From the NCBI RefSeq assembly GCF_036345175.1, contig NZ_CP107780.1, positions 3,658,001-3,722,000 on the forward strand: a stretch of 64,000 nucleotides of DNA, given 5' to 3'. Positions within the stretch are counted from its first letter, which is position 1. Each line of letters begins with the position of its first letter. Below the pieces are notes generated by a model. The model made no database searches and was not told the DNA's origin. It saw nothing but the letters and a program-made list of their open reading frames with translations. The translations under genes were made by a program, and so were the position numbers. The stretch comes from Streptomyces sp. NBC_00576 (GTDB lineage: Bacteria > Actinomycetota > Actinomycetes > Streptomycetales > Streptomycetaceae). Positions 33,620-41,900 of this stretch are shown piece by piece.

Positions 33620-34288
33620 GTGAAGCGCCGCTCTTTGCCCGTTGCCGCCGCGCTCGTCGCGACGGCGGCGCTGCTGCTGACGGCGTGTGGCGGCGCCGAC
33701 GGCGAATCGACATCGAAGGACAACGACAAGGTCGCCGGGGCCGACACCGGGAGCGAGACCTCGGCATCACCGACGGCATCCGCCTCGGCCTCAGCCGCCT
33801 CCGCCGACCGGCCGAAGATCGAGCTGCCGTCCGATCTGACGTACACCTTCGACTGGCCCAAGACCGGTAACAAGGACAAGGACGCGGTCCTGGCCGACAG
33901 CGAACAGTTCATCAAGGCCGTGGACATGGCGATCGCCAAGCAGAACCCGCTGGACAAGGCGTACCAGTTCTACTCCGAAGGCGAGGCGGCGGCCGGGAGC
34001 CAGAAGTTCATTCAGGAGTTCGTGGACTACAGGGACCGCATCACCGGCGCCAAGCAGTACTTCGACGCCAAAGTGAACGTCAACAGTGACGGCACAGCCG
34101 GACTCGTCTACTGCGAGGACCAGAGCAAGGCGTACAACAAGAGCCTCACGACCGGCAAGACCAACGTGACCGCGGCGTCGAAGAACAGCTACGTCCTCTA
34201 CAGCAGCCGCCTGCGGGGTGATGAGCACGGCATTTGGATCACGGAGACCCTGACGTCCCAACGGGGGAGCTCCGTATGCCAGTCCTGA
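33620..34288 (+). CDS. lipoprotein, copy B1 of the lipoprotein/secreted pair
   Basis: 222 residues. Signal peptide KRRSLPVAAALVATAALLLT with lipobox LTAC, a Ser/Ala linker, and then the conserved domain (RPKIELPSDLTYTFDWPKTG, DSEQFIKAVDMAIAKQNPLD, YCEDQSKAYNKSLTTGKTNV). Most similar to copies B2 and C, more distant from copy A. GTG start. The last codons (TGCCAGTCCTGA) still contain an overlapping ATG for a partner protein, but that partner stops after 13 residues. It is therefore a lipoprotein that has lost its secreted mate, or that uses the mate of copy B2. Confidence 0.87.
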   Translation: MKRRSLPVAAALVATAALLLTACGGADGESTSKDNDKVAGADTGSETSASPTASASASAASADRPKIELPSDLTYTFDWPKTGNKDKDAVLADSEQFIKAVDMAIAKQNPLDKAYQFYSEGEAAAGSQKFIQEFVDYRDRITGAKQYFDAKVNVNSDGTAGLVYCEDQSKAYNKSLTTGKTNVTAASKNSYVLYSSRLRGDEHGIWITETLTSQRGSSVCQS

Positions 34289-34317
34289 GTGTGGGATCTC
34301 GCGCTCACCGGCACTGA
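34276..34317 (+). pseudogene. 13-residue stub of the secreted partner, copy B1
   Basis: An ATG overlaps the last 13 bases of lipoprotein B1 exactly as in the other copies and begins MPVLSVGSRAHRH before a TGA. Intact copies start MPAL followed by a basic stretch and a signal peptide. Only the coupling start and a few codons remain, so the partner gene was truncated here. Confidence 0.6.
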
Positions 34318-34422
34318 ACGGGGAATGGGAAGAGCGACGTCGGGGGGACCGCCGGTACGGCGATCAACCTTTGCCGTTGCCACAGCGCAACCTCGGCAGC
34401 CTGGCGGAACCAACGGTCCCAG

Positions 34423-34471
34423 CGATAGCGTCTTGGCTTTGCTAGCACATCTGTCTCACGGGGAGTTCACT
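34423..34471 (+). promoter_or_regulatory. conserved leader of lipoprotein copy B2
   Basis: CGATAGCGTCTTGGCTTTGC followed by CACATCTGTCTCACGGGGAG matches the leaders of copies B1 and C. The first segment differs (TAGCGT instead of TACCGT), while the CACATCTGTCTCACGGGGAG part is fully kept. Confidence 0.6.
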
Positions 34472-35134
34472 GTGAAGCGCCGCTCTTTGCCCGTTGCTGC
34501 CGCGCTCGTCGCGTCCGCAGCCCTGCTGTTGACTGCCTGTGGCGGCGACGACAGCGGATCGAAGGACAACGACAAGATCGCCGGCGCCGACACCGGGAGC
34601 GAGACCCCGGCATCACCGACGGCATCCGCGTCGGCATCGGCTGCCTCCGCCGACCGGCCGAAGATCGAGCTGCCGTCCGACCTGACGTACACCTTCGACT
34701 GGCCCAAGACCGGCGACAAGGACAAGGACGCGGTCCTGGCCGACAGCGAACAGTCCATCAAGGCCGTGGACCTCGCGATCGTGAATCAGAACGCCCTCGA
34801 CAAGGCTTACCTCTACTACTACGAAGGCGAAGCGGCGGCCGGCACCGAAAAGTTCGTCAAGAAGTACGTGGACGCCAAGGCAAGCATCACGGGTGCTTAT
34901 CGCTTCTACGCCCCGGACCTCAAGGTCGACAACGACGGAACGGCTTCGCTCAGCTACTGCGAGGACCAGGGCAAGGCATACGTCAAGTACCTGGAAACCA
35001 ACAAGGTCAAGAAGACCGAGGTCACCGCAGACAGCTACGTCATCTACCACACGTCCCTCAAGCGGAACGGCGAGGGTGTCTGGGTCATCGAGAACATGGT
35101 CTCTGAAGTGGGGAGTGCCAAGTGCCAGCCCTGA
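34472..35134 (+). CDS. lipoprotein, copy B2 of the lipoprotein/secreted pair
   Basis: 220 residues. Signal peptide KRRSLPVAAALVASAALLLT with lipobox LTAC, then linker SKDNDKIAGADTGSETPASP and the conserved domain (IELPSDLTYTFDWPKTGDKD, EQSIKAVDLAIVNQNALDKA, SLSYCEDQGKAYVKYLETNK, DSYVIYHTSLKRNGEGVWVI). GTG at 34472. Together with the following gene this is one of two complete pairs in the window. The stop overlaps the partner GTG by 13 bases, so output of both is coupled and presumably near equal. Confidence 0.9.
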   Translation: MKRRSLPVAAALVASAALLLTACGGDDSGSKDNDKIAGADTGSETPASPTASASASAASADRPKIELPSDLTYTFDWPKTGDKDKDAVLADSEQSIKAVDLAIVNQNALDKAYLYYYEGEAAAGTEKFVKKYVDAKASITGAYRFYAPDLKVDNDGTASLSYCEDQGKAYVKYLETNKVKKTEVTADSYVIYHTSLKRNGEGVWVIENMVSEVGSAKCQP

Positions 35135-36174
35135 CACGCAAGCCGTGGACTCTGTCGGCCACGATAGCCGTCGCAATGCTCGTGCCGCTCCTGTCGCTTC
35201 CAGGAGTAGCGCACGCCGACGACACACTGGACGGCAACGCCCAGAACCCCGGCGCCAACGGACCGAACGGCAACGCCAGCGCCGACGGCACCCTCTCCGC
35301 GACCGCCGGCGCTGTCGTCTTCGACCGCGACAACAACGGTTCCGGGCAGTCGGTCGGCCCTGTCACCGCCTCCACCAACTGGACGCCGCCCGCCTGCTGG
35401 TATGCCCCGACCTACTCCCCCGAGCAGCTCCAGAAGGTCAAGGAGCCGGTCTGGGAGGCGGAGTCCACGGGCTACGAGTGGGATGCCGAGCAGCGGAAGA
35501 AGTACCTCGACGAGGACGACCACTCGAAGGACTTCAACAAGGACAAGACGGGCAAGGGCTACTGGTGGGGCCCGTATGTCAACAAGTCCTACCCGCCGGG
35601 CTGGGACGCCTGCAAAGAGGACTACTTCTGGGTCGACACCGGCGACGCCCCGCCCGCCAACATCGACAACGTGATCACCCCGGCAATCCTCGCCGGACTC
35701 GCCTACAACGAGATCCGCGTCCCCTCCACCAAGGTGACCCTCGCCCCCGCCGCCGCGACCAAGGTGAACCTTCCGACTTGGGCCTGGCTGGACTCGGCGC
35801 AGTTCAAGCCCGTCTCCGTGACCGCGCGCGTTCAGATTCTGGGGATGGAGGCCACTACCGTCGCCGAGCCCGTCTCCCTGAAGATCGAGCCCGGTACCGC
35901 CGACGCGCAGGTCTACCCCGCGTCCGGTGTGTGCACGTTCGTCAACGGGCGTATCGGGGAGCCGTATGCCGCCGGGAAGGCGAGCCAGACGCCGCCCTGC
36001 GGTGTGAAGTACCTGCGCTCCTCCGGCGACGGTACCTACCCGCTCCGCGCCACCATCACCTGGAAGATCCACTGGACCGGTACGGGTGTCAACAACCCGC
36101 AGGCACTGCCCGACGGTGAGTTCGGGGCCGAGCAAGCCGTCGTGGTTCAGGAGATCCAGGCCGTCAACCGCTGA
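35122..36174 (+). CDS. secreted partner protein, copy B2
   Basis: 350 residues with signal peptide (TLSATIAVAMLVPLLSLPGV then AHAD). Conserved with copy A across its length: WTPPACWYAPTYSPEQLQKV, YWWGPYVNKSYPPGWDACKE, DYFWVDTGDAPPANIDNVIT, NEIRVPSTKVTLAPAAATKV, CGVKYLRSSGDGTYPLRATI and a final VVVQEIQAVNR. Trp/Tyr-rich blocks and paired Cys suggest a folded extracellular domain. No known domain is recognised. The identical ends of copies A and B2 suggest the C-terminus is functionally constrained. Confidence 0.88.
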   Translation: MPALTRKPWTLSATIAVAMLVPLLSLPGVAHADDTLDGNAQNPGANGPNGNASADGTLSATAGAVVFDRDNNGSGQSVGPVTASTNWTPPACWYAPTYSPEQLQKVKEPVWEAESTGYEWDAEQRKKYLDEDDHSKDFNKDKTGKGYWWGPYVNKSYPPGWDACKEDYFWVDTGDAPPANIDNVITPAILAGLAYNEIRVPSTKVTLAPAAATKVNLPTWAWLDSAQFKPVSVTARVQILGMEATTVAEPVSLKIEPGTADAQVYPASGVCTFVNGRIGEPYAAGKASQTPPCGVKYLRSSGDGTYPLRATITWKIHWTGTGVNNPQALPDGEFGAEQAVVVQEIQAVNR

Positions 36175-36650
36175 GTCGACTCCCGTTCCCCTTCCGCCCG
36201 TACTTCGCTGCCGTCTCTCGCGGCAGCGTCGCCCACATGCGCGTCCCGCCGCCTGGTTCGCGGGACGCGCCGAAGCCCCAGTGCCTTCGCAGGCCCGGCA
36301 TACGCAGGCCAGGACCCGGAGGGCGGCTCGGCGACAGGTGTCGCACGCTGCCGCCAGGTTCGGTTGGGTGTGGCGCGGGTGGCTGTCGTAGACGATCACC
36401 CGGAGGGTGGCGGAGCGGTAGCGGAGGGACAGGTAAAAGTCCGGGGACTCTGTGAACTGGCAGGCGGTGGCTGTCAGTTCGGCTCCGCTTGTAGCGCCGG
36501 GTCCAGCATGTCGGTCAGTCCGTGCGCCCGTAGGGCTGCCCCTGCCGTCGCCCTCGCCATCGCCGGGCTAGCCAGAGCCGCAGGGAGGGTCAGGCTATAG
36601 CGGAGGGTTTCGGGGGTTGGACGGTTTGGGTCCGCCGGGAAGGTGGGCGC
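36164..36650 (-). pseudogene. decayed ATP-binding regulatory gene, paralogue of 14562-15074
   Basis: Pieces of the ATP-binding protein lie in two frames: YSLTLPAALASPAMARATAG and LRAHGLTDMLDPALQAEP in one, YLSLRYRSATLRVIVYDSHP and RRAALRVLACVCRACEGT in the next, then HWGFGASREPGGGTRMWATL back in a third position. At least two frameshifts (near 36480 and 36285) break it, and the normal start is lost. It is oriented as in the intact locus relative to the Xre/DUF397 remains. Its end overlaps the last bases of the secreted partner gene. Confidence 0.8.
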
Positions 36651-36720
36651 GAGCGTGGGCCTCGCCCTGTCACCCGAGGCATCGCGCAACTTCGTCCAGG
36701 ACATCGCCGACCAACTCTGA
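36648..36720 (+). pseudogene. C-terminal remnant of an Xre/DUF5753 regulator
   Basis: The frame VGLALSPEASRNFVQDIADQ then L and a TGA matches the very end of the intact Xre protein (ALSPTVSRDLIHQIAREL). The rest of the regulator is missing; the deletion joins this tail to the 5' end of the decayed ATP-binding gene. The tail keeps its normal distance to the DUF397 gene. Confidence 0.75.
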
Positions 36721-36731
36721 GGGAGCCGTCC

Positions 36732-36923
36732 ATGAACGACATCACCTGGGACGAACCGTTCTGCGGCGAGGGGAACTCCTGCTTCCGCCTCGGCACCGAT
36801 CCCACCGGCAACGCCTACATAGCCGTAGCCGGTGCCGAGGACACCTACCTCACCGACACCCGTGAAGCGCTCCGCACACTCATCCTCGACATCAAGGCGG
36901 GCAAGGCCGACCACCTCCTCTAG
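36732..36923 (+). CDS. DUF397 family protein, copy 2, without an intact Xre partner
   Basis: 63 residues (TWDEPFCGEGNSCFRLG, AYIAVAGAEDTYLTDTREAL, LILDIKAGKADHLL), the same length as copy 1 at 16234 and strongly similar. TGAGGGAG precedes the ATG and overlaps the stop of the Xre remnant. The frame is intact although its partner is gone, so it is either newly orphaned or works with the regulator at 15363. Confidence 0.88.
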   Translation: MNDITWDEPFCGEGNSCFRLGTDPTGNAYIAVAGAEDTYLTDTREALRTLILDIKAGKADHLL

Positions 36924-36997
36924 GCGAGGACCGCACGCGGGGCGATCCAAGACGGGTGTAGCTCGTCTATGAGGACGGGACCGTGATCGTGTGTGCG

Positions 36998-37447
36998 CTA
37001 CTCGGATCGGCGGCGGATTGCTGAGAGGAGGCGCCGCATGCCAACCACGTGCCCGCCCGTCCCGATGACGAGCCGTCGGTAGATGCCGCCGGCCAGGCCG
37101 GGAAAAACGGCTCGGCTTTCGGCGCGCAACCGTGATCGACCCGGACTGACGTGTTCGAGGCGAAAGATCAGGGCGTAGGAGGAGAAACGATGGCGCCCCT
37201 CGAGGACCAGCTCCCGTCCCGGGACCGCAGCGACCACTCGAAAACCGGGCACCGTCGAGCCTTCGGCAAGGGGCCGTGGCCCAGTCGCTGTGCAGTCGGC
37301 GCATCCCACCAGTCTCGCGTAGCCCACCACACCAGGACGCGAGAAGGATCGGTCCAGCATCTCGCCCAGACTGCGCCAGACGTCGTCGACCCCCGCCTCA
37401 ATGACCGTCGCGTGCTCATCGATGTGCGGCAACGAAGCGATCTGCAT
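36998..37447 (-). CDS. SRPBCC-like small protein of unknown function
   Basis: 149 residues. An alternating beta pattern with EHATVIEAGVDDVWRSLGEM near the start, FRVVAAVPGRELVLEGRHRF, ALIFRLEHVSPGRSRLRAES, and a C-terminal helix region (GIYRRLVIGTGGHVVGMRRL) resembles polyketide-cyclase-like SRPBCC proteins of the DUF2867 type. ATG at 37447 has CGGAGG six bases upstream. The gene is not coupled to neighbours. A ligand-binding role is the usual guess for this fold. Confidence 0.75.
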   Translation of the reverse strand: MQIASLPHIDEHATVIEAGVDDVWRSLGEMLDRSFSRPGVVGYARLVGCADCTATGPRPLAEGSTVPGFRVVAAVPGRELVLEGRHRFSSYALIFRLEHVSPGRSRLRAESRAVFPGLAGGIYRRLVIGTGGHVVGMRRLLSAIRRRSE

Positions 37448-37508
37448 CAAAGCCTCCGTGAGGTCCAGTCCCAGTTGGATGCGATTCGTGTTCAGGGGGA
37501 GTGCTTGA

Positions 37509-37918
37509 TCAAGCCATGAGGTCGCAGTCGTGCTGGTAGGGGGTGGGGTAAAGGCGGTCGTGCTCGCGGGCGAGGTGCAACGCCCAGTAGGCGTCGAAGT
37601 CGCCGTTGTCGATGAGTGCACGGAGCCTGAGTACATCTTCAGCGCCGGTCAGGCCCCAGCGGCTGCCGGTGTTGTCGAGGCGGTCGCCGATCAAGTGGCG
37701 GCAGGCGCCTTCTCCCGCAACGGCGCAGCCTCGGTCACGTCCTGCCCCGACAGCTCGGCGAGCACCTCGGCCACCGTCTCGCGCGTCACCCGCAGCCGCG
37801 ACCACGCCTCCCGCTCGCCCACCAGCCGTGAGGTCAACTCGACGATCTTCACCTCGAGTTCCTCCACCCGGACACGGGCTGCCGCCTCCCGCGCCTCCAA
37901 CTCCTCGATCAACGACAC
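37509..37918 (-). pseudogene. transposase remnant, ISKra4-like, internally deleted
   Basis: Two parts of a transposase gene are joined. The upstream part (start near 37918) is the leucine-rich helical N-terminus SLIEELEAREAAARVRVEEL and VKIVELTSRLVGEREAWSRL. The downstream part is the C-terminal end (NTGSRWGLTGAEDVLRLRAL, DNGDFDAYWALHLAREHDRL) typical of ISKra4-family transposases as I remember them. The catalytic middle is missing and the frame changes at the joint, so the product is not functional. Confidence 0.7.
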
Positions 37919-37960
37919 CGTCGACGCCCCCTACCTCACCCGCCACAGTAGAAGGACACC
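37509..37960. mobile_element. remnant insertion sequence (ISKra4-like)
   Basis: Bounded loosely by the transposase remnant and the TTCTACTGTGGCGGGTGAGG stretch just upstream of it. Clear terminal inverted repeats were not found, so the ends are approximate. It sits between the SRPBCC-like gene and the Imm50 genes, inside the toxin island. Confidence 0.45.
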
Positions 37961-38092
37961 AACCCGGCCCACATCGCCAACCAGCGTTCTCCCAGCTCAG
38001 AGCTTCCCCGCAGGAGAGCCACACCCATCCAGGACAGGCACGGGTGCTGGACCAGGGACATACCCGCGCCGTGGGCGGCTTTCCCCTCAATT

Positions 38093-38500
38093 TCAAAGGT
38101 TGCCCGAAGCGAGATAGGCGCGCGTTCTGGCCAGACGGGCCGCAGTAGCACGGAACGCGATACCGGAGGCCTCAGACCCGAGGGCCACGTCGAAGTGCCC
38201 TCCATCGTCGACGGTCAGATCGATCACCTTGGCTTCAGAAGCCCCCCAGCCCGTGACCCGGAGACCGGTAACCCCCGTGAAGAACAGGTGGAACTCGAAG
38301 GCGTTGAAGTCCTTTCCCCTCCATTCGGGGGGCAGTTTCAGCGGGAAGGCCCTGGTGTCGAAGCCCAGAGTCACCGAGTCCTCCCGTTCGTCGATGTGCA
38401 CGTAGAAGAGGTCGTACGCGTCAGTCGGGGGCGGGGCACCGTCGTACAGCTCCCCCAAGTATTCGGCAGATGCGAGGAGTTGCGACCAGTCAGCGCTCAT
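38093..38500 (-). CDS. Imm50-like immunity protein, second in tandem
   Basis: 135 residues. DWSQLLASAEYLGELYDGAP at the N-terminus, VHIDEREDSVTLGFDTRAFP, LPPEWRGKDFNAFEFHLFFT and GVTGLRVTGWG follow the Imm50 pattern, in which an N-terminal helix and the first strand lead to a beta sheet with a conserved W. It overlaps the first Imm50-like gene by 11 bases. It may protect against the Rhs tail or a related one, or be spare immunity from past toxin exchange. No strong ribosome site; coupling is likely. Confidence 0.75.
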   Translation of the reverse strand: MSADWSQLLASAEYLGELYDGAPPPTDAYDLFYVHIDEREDSVTLGFDTRAFPLKLPPEWRGKDFNAFEFHLFFTGVTGLRVTGWGASEAKVIDLTVDDGGHFDVALGSEASGIAFRATAARLARTRAYLASGNL

Positions 38501-38987
38501 AGAACGTCTTCTCATCGGTCGAGGGAAGGAAGGTGTGCCGCCGGGCGTCGATCTTGCTCACGAAGAGATGCGGTCCATCGTCCGATCCGTCGGCCTGGAT
38601 TCTGAATGCGCTCACATGGCCGACGCGCACGGACTCACTGCAGTCAAATCGGAGCGCCACCCCTCGACCGTCTGCGGTTACCCGCATACGACTCTCCCTG
38701 CCCCACGAAGACATCTCGACGCGGCCGACGGCCGGCGGGTCCCAGCCGGTGAGGGAGATGTTCTCCACTGCCAGGAACTGAAGTTGACACTGCACCGTGT
38801 CCGTACCCGCATCGGTCCACTCCTGTGGCGCCGAGCCGGGAAAGAAGGGCAGGTCGATGCGGAGGGTTACCGTGGGTCCGCGCCAGTTCAGATTGATCGA
38901 TCTGATCCTGACGTCAACGAGATCCGGGACATGGCCATAGAGCGAATTGAGTGCTTCCGGATTCACGAGAAAACTCTCAACGGTCAT
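38490..38987 (-). CDS. Imm50-like immunity protein, first in tandem, coupled to the Rhs toxin
   Basis: 165 residues: VESFLVNPEALNSLYGHVPD, VRIRSINLNWRGPTVTLRID, LPFFPGSAPQEWTDAG, CQLQFLAVENISLTGWDPPA. This matches the Imm50-like beta-sheet layout of the next gene. The ATG lies in the last codons of the Rhs gene (11-base overlap, YYYDR then stop), so it is made with the toxin. That position is where the cognate immunity protein of an Rhs toxin is expected. Direct binding to the tail is inferred. Confidence 0.8.
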   Translation of the reverse strand: MTVESFLVNPEALNSLYGHVPDLVDVRIRSINLNWRGPTVTLRIDLPFFPGSAPQEWTDAGTDTVQCQLQFLAVENISLTGWDPPAVGRVEMSSWGRESRMRVTADGRGVALRFDCSESVRVGHVSAFRIQADGSDDGPHLFVSKIDARRHTFLPSTDEKTFYER

Positions 38988-41900
38988 AGTAGTAATGCTC
39001 CTCGGCACCGGGGATCTGGCCGTTGCGGGTGTCCTCGAAAGGTCTCACGTGCACATGTGGTCCCTGATAGCCAGGTTCACCTGGCTTCTGATGCCCGAAC
39101 CAGTGATCCTGGAAGACCACGAGGTCCTCTCCATTGGGGTGCTCGTAAACCTCTTCCGTGTAGTAGATGGGCTGGTGGTCCTCCCCCATCAACTGCTTTG
39201 ATCCCTGCCATTCCGGTGTGGTGGCCGGGACATGATTGTTGACTTCGAGAGGTACGGATCCTTCAGGAATGCCAGCATCCTTCAAAGCCTGTGCCTTTGC
39301 CTCCTCCAGAGTACGTCCGACTGGTTCTCCGCATCCCGGCGCCAGGCCAAGGGGGTCCATCCACGTATGCGGGTTGTCCACGTAGGTGACCGGGTTGGGG
39401 GCGGGTGCCAGACCGAGGGGATCGGGAGTGAGGTAGCGAGCCGTTTCCGGGTCGTAGGTACGGAAGTAGTTGTAATGTAGGCCGGTTTCGGGGTCGTAGT
39501 ACTGGCCTGGAAAGCGGAGCGGCGTATAGGCCGTCGCGTCGTTGTTCCAAGTAGTGGTGCCCCAGAGAGTGGCGCGGGTGCGCCAGGCGATGTCGCCGGT
39601 TTCGTCCACAAGTTCGCTCGGCGTGCCGACGAGGTCGGTGACGATGGCGAAGAACCGCTGGTCGATGACGCTCTGGGGAGAATCCGCGGTGGTAATGCGT
39701 TCCGCCTGGGCCAGGGGGCGTCGGCCGTCGTGGTCCCAAGTGAGGACGACCGTGTGGAGCTGGTTCTCGGCCGTGGTGGACTGCTCGCAGAGAACGTGGC
39801 CGTCCCAAGTGAACGAGGTTTCCTCGAGAACGCTTTCGCCGTCGGCGGCAAGGCGTTGTTTGGCGATGCGGCGCCCCAAGGGATCGTATTGGTAGCGCCA
39901 GAGCGTGCCGTCGGGTGTGGTGACGGAGGTCAGTCGGTCCTCAACGTCCCATGTGTAGTGCCAGGTATCTGGTTTGCGGGACAGCCGGGTCTTCTGGCGC
40001 AGCACGATTCGACCCGCGTCGTCGTGTTCGTAGCGGACACCTCCGGCTCGGGTGATCCTGGTGCCGATGTAGGTGCGTTGCCCGGTGGCCTCGTGGCCAG
40101 GGTGGGTCGTAGGCCAGTTGGCCGAGGTCTGATTGCCCGCGTCGTCGTAGGCATAGGTCTCGGACCACTTCCCGGCGTGGACAGCGGTGACGCGCCCGGC
40201 GACATCAAGGTCGAAACGCCGGACGCCGTTCAGCTGATCGTCGATCTCGGTCAGGGAGCCGTCCGGGCGGTATGTGAAGGCACGTTGCTGGATCACACCC
40301 GCGTCTGTGAGCACCTGCTGCGTAGTAGGTCGGCCCACCATGTCGAAGGTGTGGGCCATGGTGATCGACTCACCGAAGCGACGTGCGGTCTCCCGGCCGG
40401 ACTCGTCATGGTCGAAGCCGATCGAACGCCCTGAAGTGGTGAGTTCCGCCGAGCGGCCCGCCGCGTCATAACTCCACGTACTGATCGCACCGCCGGGTGT
40501 GGTACGGCGTGTCCGGCGCCCCACGGCATCGTACGCACAGCTGAGCGTGCGGCCGTTGACGGTTTCGGATCGGCGCAGGCCGCGCTCGTCGAGTTCGAGC
40601 GAAAACGTGCTAAGCGGACCGACGGCGCCGACGAGTCGGCCGGAAGCGGCGTAGTCGAAGGTGGTGATCTGCCCTTCGGCGTCCTTGCGGATCATCCGTC
40701 CAAGTGCGTTGCGCTCATAGCGCACTGTCTGGCCGAGGGCATTTGTACGGCTGGTCAGGTGCCCGCCGGCATCGAGAGTGTAGGTGCGGGTCCGGCCGTC
40801 GAAATCGGTTTCGGAGACAAGGCGCCCAGCCGCATCGTATGCGTAATTCCACTTCAGCCCGGTGGAGTTGATGACCCGTACAAGTCGCAGTTCTGTGTCG
40901 TGGATGAATTCGTGGCGCACACCGTCAGGCCCGGTGCGTGCGGCGACCAGGTCGAAGTGCGTGTATTCGAACGTGGTGACAGCGCCCACCGGATCGGTAT
41001 GGCTCGTGCAGTTCCCTTCGCCGTCATACATCCACGACTCGACGGCTCCGTCCGGTGCAATCCGTTGTGACGCCAGTCCCCCGACGGTCCAGGAGAACCG
41101 TGTGGCGTGTCCCAGTGGATCGACCCGTACGGTAGGCCGGCCGAAGGCATCCCGCTCAACAGAGGTGGTCGCACCCAGAGGGTTGACGTTCTCTACGGGC
41201 AGACCCGCCGGATCGCATCGCACAGTGGTAGTGCAGCCCAGTGCGTCGGTGACCGCGGAGAGATGGCCGCGCTCGTTGTACACGTAGCGGGTGGTCACGC
41301 CAGCCGGGTCAGTTACGGCCGTGCAGTTTCCGGCCTGGTCGTACTGCCGCAGCCAGCGGGAACCATCCGACAATTCCATGGAGATCGGCAGATTCAGATC
41401 ACTGAAGGTATAGCGGATAGCGGCACCGTCGGGATCGATCACCTCAGTGGCCTGGCCGAGTGCATTGTTCAAAAGGCGCGTGGTCAGGCCGAGTTCATCC
41501 GTCGTGGAGATGAGATGGTGGTTGGCGTCATAGTCGGCACGCAAGGTGCCGCCCAGCGGGTTGATCTCGGCGACGACCTGACAGTTGTTGTTGATGATGA
41601 AGCTCGACACTGTTCGCTCGCCAGTGGTGACCGCTGTGACATGGCACCCTGGCCATGCCGGATCCGTACCGTCGTAGGCAAAGAAGTTGGTGGCGTACCC
41701 AGCCTCCCCGCCCTGTTTCACACAGCGGTCCTGGTCGTCGTAGGTGTATTCATATCTGCTGCTGTTCGTGTCGGTCCAGGACGTGACACGCAAGCGCTCG
41801 TCGTAGGTGAACGCCATGGGCAGGCCCGATGAGTTGGTCACCGAGGTGAGATTGCCGTCCTCGTAGCCGTACCGCTTGATCGTGGCATCGGAGCCGTCCT

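Noticed and set aside
37936..38205. An 89-residue minus-strand frame upstream of the transposase remnant
   Set aside because: It runs across the Imm50 3' end and the IS remnant edge; no support as a separate gene.
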